The position numbers were made by a program, and so were the translations under genes. A stretch of 5,926 nt of DNA from Spirochaetia bacterium (lineage in GTDB: Bacteria > Spirochaetota > Leptospiria > Leptospirales > Leptonemataceae), in contig JAOUOA010000205.1 in NCBI GenBank assembly GCA_029880625.1, forward strand, positions 1 to 5,926, given 5' to 3'. This document shows, in pieces, positions 1 through 5,211 of this stretch (positions within the stretch are counted from its first letter, which is position 1; each line of letters starts with the position of its first letter). Below the pieces are notes generated by a model. The model made no database searches and had not been told where the DNA came from. It saw nothing but the letters and a program-made list of their open reading frames with translations.

Positions 1-12
1 TCAAAAGGCGCA

Positions 13-309
13 TTATGCTATAAATAGGAAATATCCTGTGATGACAAAACAGAAAAAAACAAAAACGATATTAATCACCAATATGAAAAAAGCATGAAGA
101 GGCTTTTTGTTCCTGAGTAAATCGTGAATAAAAAAAACAAGCGATACAGGAAGATACAATATAAAGGAATAAAGATATACACTTTCTTTTTTTGTAAGCG
201 TTAAAACGCCTGTATCGTTATAGGGAACCGAAATAAATAAAGATCCCATTAAAACAAAAAAGAAAATTGCGGCTGCGGATCTGAATAATGACAGGATAAA
301 GTATTTCAT
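13..309 (-). CDS. Small hypothetical membrane protein with three helices
   Basis: This 98-residue protein is almost entirely hydrophobic. Predicted membrane helices lie at about residues 8-28, 45-65 and 72-98. A short polar loop (about 29-44, with YNDTG and TKKES) separates the first two, and a basic turn (LLRNKKP, about 64-70) separates the last two. The basic turn would probably face the cytoplasm. The chain ends directly in the third helix (FLFIA). No catalytic motif or named family is recognised. The start ATG has no clear Shine-Dalgarno sequence, since the bases before it read ATTCTCCACT, so initiation may be weak or leaderless. It is transcribed divergently from the AraC-type membrane regulator at 553, which makes it a candidate target of that regulator, but this rests only on position. 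Confidence 0.55.
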   Translation of the reverse strand: MKYFILSLFRSAAAIFFFVLMGSLFISVPYNDTGVLTLTKKESVYLYSFILYLPVSLVFFIHDLLRNKKPLHAFFILVINIVFVFFCFVITGYFLFIA

Positions 310-552
310 AGTGGAGAATCTGTTTTGATTTATAAAAATACTGGAGAGGTTTTAAGTCGTCATTTATGTTTATTTATTATATAATATTATATTGAAATAT
401 AACGAATCATTTTTTTCTTGATTTCAGATGTCAATATAAATCACTCGTTAAATTACTCTTTTTAATTGTATTTTAAGAATTCACATGGAGTCCGAGTTTT
501 TTAATATTATACATTATGAATACCAAATTTAATATTTAACACTGAGAAAAAA
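310..552. other. AT-rich divergent intergenic region
   Basis: This 243-bp spacer separates two divergent genes and must hold the promoters for both. It is very AT-rich, with runs such as the TATTTATTATATAATATTATAT stretch near 370-392 (only T/A bases). TTGATT at 418-423 and TATAAA at 435-440 are only 11 bases apart, too close to be a sigma-70 pair. I could not fix a convincing promoter or operator. Operators for the AraC-type regulator would be expected here if it controls itself or its neighbour. Confidence 0.4.
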
Positions 553-1665
553 ATGATTTATGCCGGAGTATTATATGTAATTGGAATTCTATTTCTTTTG
601 AATTCTTTGATTTATATCTGGCGAAAAAATGATATTCGAGGTATCTCTTTAGGCCTGAATTTACTTTCATTTGGTCTATTTTCTCTGTATGATGGATTAT
701 TTATATCCAGACACATGATTCAGGTTACTGGTCTGCTGGGTCTGGATTTTCCCATTGCATCATTACTGGCAATTTCAGTTCTTTTTGTAGTCAGAACATT
801 TCTGGACAGCCATTTCAAATGGAAAAGGATTTACTGGCTTTTCTATTCTTATCCGCTCCTGCAGTTCTGTTTTTATCTCTTAGATTTATATTTAAATTTC
901 AATGAAAAACAAACCGCTCTGCAGATTTTATACGACAGTGAAGAGACGGTATATTTACTGAATCCTGTAAGTTATTATCTGCATTTTATTGTTATGGTGG
1001 CAGTTTATATTTATCTGTATTTTTTAATAAGAAATAAAATGCTATGGCGAAATGCTCTTCAGAAATATCAAAAGAAACTTGTCCTCGGGATATGGTTTCT
1101 TTATTTTCTGATTTTTATTACTTTCATTATATATTTTCGAATTATGCTGTCTGCCAAACTTCACTTTAATATTTCTGAATTTGAGCATGCTTTTCTCTAT
1201 TTTAGCGCTTTTATTCTATATGTTTTTCTTCAGGTATTTCCATTTATTTTTAAATACGGCATAACTTATTTTGATTCCAAAACCTTTTCTATCGAAAGAG
1301 CGTTGAACCGATATTTCGAAGGCCGGGATATTTCAGAAATTGAACGGAAATTGGATCATTTAATGAAAGATGATAAAATATTTAAAGATGACACCCTCAC
1401 AAGCTCAGAACTGGCCGGGTATTTAGGACTGACCGTTCATCAGCTTTCAAATTATTTAAATCAGTATATGGGCAAAAGCTTTTTTGAATTTATGAATGAC
1501 GTGCGTGTTGCTGAGGCAAAAAGTATATTGCAGAATGATCCTGATTTCAAAATAATTGATCTGTCGTATGCTGTGGGTTACAGCACACCGTCTGTTTTCT
1601 ATCGTGCTTTTAAAAAAATAGAAGGTCTTTCTCCGAAAGATTGGATGAAGAAAAATCGGCGTTGA
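553..1665 (+). CDS. AraC-family transcriptional regulator with an N-terminal seven-helix membrane domain
   Basis: A 370-residue membrane-bound transcription factor. Residues 1 to about 240 are hydrophobic, with roughly seven membrane helices separated by short loops; the first is MIYAGVLYVIG onward and the last lies at about 213-238. A linker (about 240-278, rich in charged residues) leads to an AraC-type double helix-turn-helix at about 279-368. The first HTH contains SSELAGYLGLTVHQLSNYLN; the second contains KIIDLSYAVGYS followed by VFYRAFKKIEGLSPKDW, the classic AraC C-terminal signature. The length and layout match AraC-type membrane regulators common in Leptospira, which are thought to sense an envelope or small-molecule signal and act on DNA from the membrane. 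The ATG follows a poor ribosome binding site (GAG about five bases upstream), and no better start is seen. It stands alone, divergent to the small membrane protein at 13-309. The ligand and target genes are unknown. Confidence 0.9.
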   Translation: MIYAGVLYVIGILFLLNSLIYIWRKNDIRGISLGLNLLSFGLFSLYDGLFISRHMIQVTGLLGLDFPIASLLAISVLFVVRTFLDSHFKWKRIYWLFYSYPLLQFCFYLLDLYLNFNEKQTALQILYDSEETVYLLNPVSYYLHFIVMVAVYIYLYFLIRNKMLWRNALQKYQKKLVLGIWFLYFLIFITFIIYFRIMLSAKLHFNISEFEHAFLYFSAFILYVFLQVFPFIFKYGITYFDSKTFSIERALNRYFEGRDISEIERKLDHLMKDDKIFKDDTLTSSELAGYLGLTVHQLSNYLNQYMGKSFFEFMNDVRVAEAKSILQNDPDFKIIDLSYAVGYSTPSVFYRAFKKIEGLSPKDWMKKNRR

Positions 1666-1731
1666 AGTTGATCAGGTATATAAGCTTGTAAACAGAAAAT
1701 TTAAGTTATAAAGTCTTTTTTTGCTCCCATT

Positions 1732-2022
1732 TTATAAACCTCTTCGTCCAGACCTTTTCAGGGCAGCTCCGGGCAGAACTCTTCCTGAATAACCGTCAAC
1801 AATGCCTATGACTGATGAATATAATTGAATGCGAAAATACCTGTTTTCAATTTCCTCAAATCCGATAATTTCATCTTGCTTCTGGAAGGCCGTATTCTCT
1901 GGAAATTGAGGTGAAAATATTCCTAGAATAAAAAATAATTCAGAAAATTGCGAATCTAAAGTAGAAACATTAATTGAAGCGCTGATCAGGAGTCGACCCA
2001 GGTTTGTGCCTCTGATAAGCTC
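1732..2022 (-). other. Coding-like open frame without a start codon (possible gene remnant)
   Basis: On the minus strand an open frame of 96 sense codons runs from just after a TGA at 2023-2025 to a TAA at 1732-1734. Its first 37 bases overlap the 3' end of the STAS-like gene. It holds no ATG, GTG or TTG, so as it stands it cannot be a normal gene. The translation nevertheless looks protein-like, with KQDEIIGFEEIENRYFRIQ followed by a stretch containing SVIGIVDGYSGRVLPG and a basic tail ending LKRSGRRGL. I do not recognise a family. It may be the end of a gene that lost its 5' part, or a chance open frame in the roughly 320-bp gap between the AraC-type gene and the STAS-like gene. Nothing else is seen in that gap. 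Confidence 0.25.
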
Positions 2023-2360
2023 TCAAATAATTTTTGTTGTGCCTGCGGCATTAGAATTAAAGTCTTTTCAATATATTTTTCGATCAGGTGTTGTAGATCT
2101 TTGATATCAGCAACAAAAGCTACTTTGATTTTGTTGTTGTAGGAATCAATATTCATGGCGAATGAAGTCGCAATATCGATATCATTATTATTAATCATTA
2201 TTTCAGAAATGTTTGTAAAATCAACAATTGCATATCTGATTGAATCATATTCTGGTCTGCCAACCAATTTGCTATTTGATTCAATCAGGTCTATTGACGT
2301 AAGCTGACCAAAAAAATTTACATACACTCCTTCGCTATTCCATTCTTGAGAAAACGCCAT
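1986..2360 (-). CDS. Small SpoIIAA/STAS-like hypothetical protein
   Basis: A cytoplasmic 124-residue protein. It has the pattern of the small SpoIIAA/STAS-like proteins: an N-terminal strand-turn-strand (EWNSEGVYVNFFGQLTSIDL), a helix ending in a conserved-looking RPEYDSIRYAIVDFTN (about 36-50), a central helix (about 60-72), the strand IKVAFVADI (about 78-86), then a final helix with the end motif LFESLSEAQTWVDS. These proteins often come as single domains of unknown role; the fold is used elsewhere as a partner-binding switch in anti-anti-sigma factors. No canonical phosphorylatable serine motif is evident, so an anti-anti-sigma role is not claimed. The ATG at 2360 is preferred over the in-frame GTG two codons earlier, because that GTG begins on the last base of the AAGGAG ribosome binding site. 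The gene lies about 40 bases downstream of the Cys-rich lipoprotein remnant and may once have been cotranscribed with it. Confidence 0.75.
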   Translation of the reverse strand: MAFSQEWNSEGVYVNFFGQLTSIDLIESNSKLVGRPEYDSIRYAIVDFTNISEIMINNNDIDIATSFAMNIDSYNNKIKVAFVADIKDLQHLIEKYIEKTLILMPQAQQKLFESLSEAQTWVDS

Positions 2361-2365
2361 TTGCA

Positions 2366-2371
2366 CTCCTT
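2366..2371 (-). promoter_or_regulatory. Ribosome binding site of the STAS-like gene
   Basis: On the minus strand the bases read AAGGAG, five bases before the ATG at 2358-2360. The site overlaps the nearby GTG (2364-2366), which rules that GTG out as the main start and fixes the protein at 124 residues. Confidence 0.75.
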
Positions 2372-2398
2372 ATAAATAACTATCTAAAGAAACTCCTG

Positions 2399-2847
2399 TT
2401 ATTCCAGACAACTTCTCAAACACTCCTGCTCTGTATTAAAAAACTTACTGCAGTCAATTTGCAGCTGCAGTCTCGAACTTCCTTAAAGAACATTCCATTA
2501 AAAACATAGCCCAGCTCCATAGTACATGCACCGTATTCTGCAGGATTGAAATTTTCAATCAGACATTTTAATTCTAGACGATTTTTAATCTCTTCGGAGT
2601 TATCTAAAGACTCTACAAGATAATCCTGCAAGTGCGGTTGAATTTCATGATTTTCATTTCCCACTGCTTCGAAATCCCGAGGGCTGATATCATCCTGCAC
2701 ACTGTCCGGTAAATATAATATTTCCTTTTCGGGGTCATAAAAAGTATCGTTTTTATGCAGTTCTGTTTTCTCTGTTTCAGAGGGACCACATGAAAAAATT
2801 AGAACAAATGCAAAAATAATAAGAAAACCACTTTTATTAAATTGTTT
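2399..2847 (-). pseudogene. Cys-rich lipoprotein gene, start lost and C-terminus frameshifted
   Basis: A downstream GTG (2698-2700) could give a 94-residue product, but the frame continues 49 codons further upstream. That extension encodes a lipoprotein signal: KQFNKSGFLIIFAFVLIFSC, with the lipobox cysteine at 2788-2790. It would place the protein in a membrane facing the periplasm or the surface. The extension is preceded by an in-frame TAA at 2848-2850, and the usual ATG is absent; an upstream ATG in the same frame reaches only this stop. The mature part is acidic and ends in a Cys-rich region (AEYGACTMELGYVFNG, then EVRDCSC). The frame then runs to a stop at 2416. In a neighbouring frame the coding sense resumes as DCSKFFNTEQECLRSCLE with a stop at 2399-2401, restoring the Cys pattern. 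The intact ancestor was probably a small secreted Cys-rich lipoprotein. An assembly error or a non-standard start is possible. The family is not named. Confidence 0.6.
2448..2472. repeat. 8-bp direct repeat CTGCAGTC at the lipoprotein frameshift
   Basis: CTGCAGTC occurs at 2448-2455 and again at 2465-2472, so the repeat period is 17 bases. It sits exactly where the lipoprotein frame is broken. Removing one 17-base period joins EVRDC directly to SKFFNTEQEC in a single frame. This makes slippage or duplication between the short repeats a simple explanation of the frameshift. Confidence 0.7.
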
Positions 2848-2850
2848 TTA

Positions 2851-3151
2851 AAAAAAATACAAACTCCACATGTTTAGAGAATTTATCTATATTGTTTGTT
2901 CGATACAATACTATGATATGGGTAATTAGATATATTGTTTAAAATAAAGAAGAAAATTGCAAGAAATAAATAGTAAAAAAAAATTATTTCCTTACAAGTC
3001 TGATTTATTTATCCTTTTTTATTTAGTATAAACAGTATCATTTTATAAACTCTTACTGCTTTTTTATAAAGTAGTAAGACAGGATCTTACATATATGATA
3101 TAGTTCGAAAAATTGCTGGATTTTGCAGATCTCGATTTGTATCACATATGA
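2851..3151. other. AT-rich non-coding spacer
   Basis: This roughly 300-bp stretch separates the minus-strand lipoprotein remnant from the plus-strand decayed frame. It has long A and T runs (for example a nine-A run near 2976-2984), stops in all frames, and no convincing gene. The only structure seen is the hairpin at 3052-3078. No sigma-70 promoter pair could be fixed with confidence. Confidence 0.5.
3052..3078. other. 11-bp hairpin with five-base loop
   Basis: CTTACTGCTTT (3052-3062) pairs with AAAGTAGTAAG (3068-3078) around the loop TTTAT, all Watson-Crick except one G-T wobble on the plus strand. No T-run follows on either strand, so it is not a typical intrinsic terminator. It could be a weak terminator, an operator or an RNA processing element, or it could be chance in an AT-rich region. 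Confidence 0.4.
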
Positions 3152-3446
3152 AACTCAATACTGCCATCAGTTGACTTGAAAGCATGTCTGCAGGCGGCAT
3201 CAGCATCCGGTAAGATATTAGGGGTATTTCGGCAGGGAATAGAGATTTTGCCTTTCGAAAATATTCTTTATATCGGTTCAGGAGATGGTTCTGAATTCGT
3301 TTTTATTATATGAATACGGAGAACTTTTCTGGATCAAATGATATAAAGATATAAAAGTTAAAATTGTCACAGTAGATGATAAAGCCAAGTTGTTAGCTAA
3401 AGGAAAGTTTGATCTTAATTATAGATTAATTAAAAGTCATCTGTGA
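3152..3446 (+). pseudogene. Decayed plus-strand gene, possibly related to the DUF6150-like protein downstream
   Basis: One open frame of 53 codons (3152-3313) has no ATG and encodes a protein-like stretch with QAASASGKILGVFRQGIEIL and ENILYIGSGDGSEF. Near 3300, inside a T-rich run, the sense appears to move to another frame, LLYEYGELFWIK. That frame is cut by a TGA at 3339-3341 and continues as YKDIKVKIVTVDDKAKLLAK to a TGA at 3444-3446. The tail resembles residues 88-101 of the next gene (DIKVYFVKDSNKAK), with 8 of 14 positions identical, so it may be the remnant of a second repeat-type protein. The first half is unlike DUF6150 and could come from a different gene. The frameshift, the stop and the missing start argue against expression. 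Confidence 0.4.
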
Positions 3447-3472
3447 CTATTTTGCCTTCCAGGAAAAAATTC

Positions 3473-3477
3473 AGGAG
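3473..3477 (+). promoter_or_regulatory. Ribosome binding site of the DUF6150-PDZ gene
   Basis: AGGAG at 3473-3477 lies six bases before the ATG at 3484, which is a strong and well-spaced site. It supports this start, as does the signal peptide that follows immediately. Confidence 0.8.
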
Positions 3478-3483
3478 AACAAA

Positions 3484-4401
3484 ATGAATCTAAAAACAAA
3501 AATATTGATTTCAGCTATGGTAATATTTATTTCAGGAAATAAATTATCAGCCATAACTGTATATGTTACCGGTAAGGAAAACTCTGTTAAAGTTTATGAA
3601 ACAAAAAAACCATCCGAAGCAGATATTATGGTATATAAGGCAAAGAATTCAAGAGAAGCCGGAGATGACCATACCTGGTGGTATTTTACTGACTCGGCTC
3701 GTGAGGGTCAGTGGATCAAGTTTGTGAACAGTAAGCATTTAGCGGATATAAAGGTCTACTTTGTGAAAGACAGCAATAAAGCAAAATGGATTCGTCATAT
3801 AAAAGTCTTCAGAGGAAACGATTCCAGCTCTACGAGTGTCCTGGCCTTGCTTGACAAACAAAGAGACATGACCAACGAAAAAGCAGCCCTGGCAGTTAGA
3901 AATTATCTGATAACATCCAATGTGAAAGGTCGATTGGATGACCTTTCATTTGTGAACAACCGACCGATCCTGGACCGAAAAAACCAAAGACAGGGTATTG
4001 GTGTCATCGTCAAGAGTGTTGCCAAAGGAAAAGCTTCTTACGGAAAGTTGCTGGTGAAAGATCAGATTTATGCAATAAATGGTCAGCAAATAAAAAATGG
4101 CAATGAGTTTACAAGAAAACTACAAGACAACAAAGGAAAGGAAATACAATTTACAGTACAAAGAAAAGTAAACGGAGCTTACCGCTCGGTTAATGTTGGT
4201 GTAACACCTGAGAAAAATTCTCAAAGTGGAAGATATATTTATGGTTTTGATTCCGAAGATATTCGTCTTACATTAACATTTTATGAAATCTTATTTTCCG
4301 GAAAAATCAATAACAAAACATATAAGAACAAAAAAATGTACGTTGTGCTGAAATGGGAAAAGAACGAGTATGGCTGTTTTGCGTTACAGGAAAATATTTA
4401 G
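3484..4401 (+). CDS. Secreted protein with DUF6150-like repeats and a PDZ domain
   Basis: A 305-residue exported protein. Residues 1-23 form a signal peptide (MNLKTKILIS..., a hydrophobic core, then LSA before ITVYV) with a likely signal peptidase I site and no lipobox. Residues about 24-110 carry short beta repeats of the DUF6150 type: ITVYVTG, SVKVYET, SEADIMVYKAK, TWWYFTD, WIKFVNS, LADIKVYFVKDSNKAKW. A helical linker (about 114-165) leads to a PDZ domain at about 168-243, with the carboxylate-loop-like GIGVIVKSVAKGKAS and the typical LLVKDQIYAINGQQIKN. PDZ domains bind peptide C-termini, for example in periplasmic proteases. No protease domain or catalytic Ser-His-Asp pattern is present. 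The last 60 residues, including MYVVLKWEKNEYGC, match nothing I know. It probably acts in the periplasm or outside the cell as a binding or scaffold protein. Its neighbours are remnants, so it appears to be a single-gene unit. The domain calls are firm, the function is not. Confidence 0.85.
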   Translation: MNLKTKILISAMVIFISGNKLSAITVYVTGKENSVKVYETKKPSEADIMVYKAKNSREAGDDHTWWYFTDSAREGQWIKFVNSKHLADIKVYFVKDSNKAKWIRHIKVFRGNDSSSTSVLALLDKQRDMTNEKAALAVRNYLITSNVKGRLDDLSFVNNRPILDRKNQRQGIGVIVKSVAKGKASYGKLLVKDQIYAINGQQIKNGNEFTRKLQDNKGKEIQFTVQRKVNGAYRSVNVGVTPEKNSQSGRYIYGFDSEDIRLTLTFYEILFSGKINNKTYKNKKMYVVLKWEKNEYGCFALQENI

Positions 4402-4443
4402 GGAAAAATTTAATTTGTAAAAATTGAAGTAAAAATAAATCTT

Positions 4444-4577
4444 AAGGAGAATATATGAAAAACATCTTGAATTCTGAATAATAAATGAAAGGCCTGAAAA
4501 ATAAACCGGAGAATATACCGAAAGGAAGTTTATTGCATATGGAAAATTTCGCATTCACTGGCGCGAAACCATATTGA
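4444..4577 (+). pseudogene. Orphan gene start with strong ribosome binding site
   Basis: AAGGAG at 4444-4449 is followed five bases later by an ATG at 4455, a textbook start. The frame reads only MKNILNSE before two tandem TAA codons (4479-4484). A second ATG follows at once in the same frame and gives a 30-residue chain ending at 4575-4577, which overlaps the transposase remnant in another frame. This looks like the 5' end of a lost gene whose body was replaced by mobile-element debris. It could also be a short leader peptide. No family is recognised. Confidence 0.35.
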
Positions 4578-4854
4578 AATATTTAAGAAAGCGTAAAATC
4601 ATAACCCCGGAAGAAGAAAAAAGCATTATTCAATTATGAAGATGGATCTATACGAGTTCATGGCCCGCATGCTTTTTTATCTGCCGGATTCCCACCGGAA
4701 AAGCATACGGTAGTACGGTTTGTATGCAAGCACATATAGAAAGAACCGGACGGAGATAAACAGATATTCAAGTTTATAGGCTGACGGAATAGAAAACAGC
4801 TTTGATAAAAGGCCCGAGCTCTGTCCTGACTGCGGAAAGGAGATGATCTTCTAG
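4508..4854 (+). pseudogene. IS91/IS801-type transposase remnant, internally deleted
   Basis: Two reading-frame blocks together resemble the C-terminal half of IS91/IS801-type (Y2) transposases, which move DNA by rolling-circle transposition. Block one (4508-4639) contains YGKFRIHWRETILKYLRKRK and ITPEEEKSI, ending in TGA. Block two starts at 4636 in another frame and contains LYEFMARMLFYLPDSHRK, SIR, a TAG at 4711, YGLYAS, a TAG at 4777, then CPDCGKEM, matching the terminal Cys motif of these enzymes, and a TAG at 4852. The segment normally between the two blocks, which holds the catalytic tyrosines, is missing, and so is the whole N-terminal half with its zinc-finger and HUH motifs. The frame of block two stays open but unrecognisable to about 4947. 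The gene is dead. The family call rests on recalled motifs, not on a search. Confidence 0.7.
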
Positions 4855-4969
4855 GTCTTCTATTCATTTCAAGCCAGGAAGGTCTTCCGCAACATTCGAA
4901 GGAATTTCATGCTTCGGAAGGGTTATTTCAGGCCCGTGCACGGTCCATAAGAATAACCCCGGTTTCCAG

Positions 4970-5113
4970 ATGACTCATCACTTATCAATTTTTTTACTTG
5001 CACATTCGTGTTCCAGGGATCAATATGCTCTTGAGCCGTTGGAAAAATTTAAGGGGCATTTTTCAGCACCGGAATCACCCGTAACAACTGATAACGGGTA
5101 TTATTTCTTGTAA
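4970..5113 (+). pseudogene. Fragment resembling a DDE transposase (IS1182-like)
   Basis: A 47-residue open frame with an internal ATG contains SRDQYALEPLEKFKGH and then ESPVTTDNGYYFL before a TAA at 5111-5113. In IS1182/IS5-type DDE transposases a comparable stretch has two elements: a segment of the form D-x-x-x-LEP-x-x-x, and then a catalytic Asp in a [V/I]-x-A/T-D-x-GY motif. Here the TTDNGYY would be that second element. The rest of the enzyme is not present on either side. The match is short and could be spurious, and no terminal inverted repeats were identified around it. Confidence 0.3.
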
Positions 5114-5211
5114 GGGGTTTTCAGGAAAGCAAATTCTCTGATTTTTTAAGTGCTGGTTTCGGTTCGGGCTTTATGAAATGCGGGGTACTTTCCTGGAATA
5201 AGAATAATAAT

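Noticed and set aside
418..440. TTGATT and TATAAA as a promoter for the AraC-type gene
   Set aside because: The spacing is 11 bases instead of about 17, and the region is so AT-rich that such hexamers are expected by chance.
2698..2700. GTG as the true start of the lipoprotein-frame gene
   Set aside because: The same frame extends upstream into a clear lipoprotein signal peptide with a lipobox, so this GTG is internal to the original gene.
4711..4854. All three stops inside block two of the transposase remnant are TAG, which could hint at amber recoding
   Set aside because: The gene also lacks its catalytic region and N-terminus and has a frame change, so ordinary decay explains the stops. 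The intact genes nearby give no sign of recoding.
4658..4867. Minus-strand open frame of 69 codons opposite the transposase remnant
   Set aside because: It lies antisense to the recognisable IS91-type remnant, and its translation shows no domain or plausible signal.
4934..4943. Perfect 10-bp palindrome CCGTGCACGG
   Set aside because: It is isolated, lies in transposase debris away from any start, and has no second copy nearby. A chance palindrome is likely.
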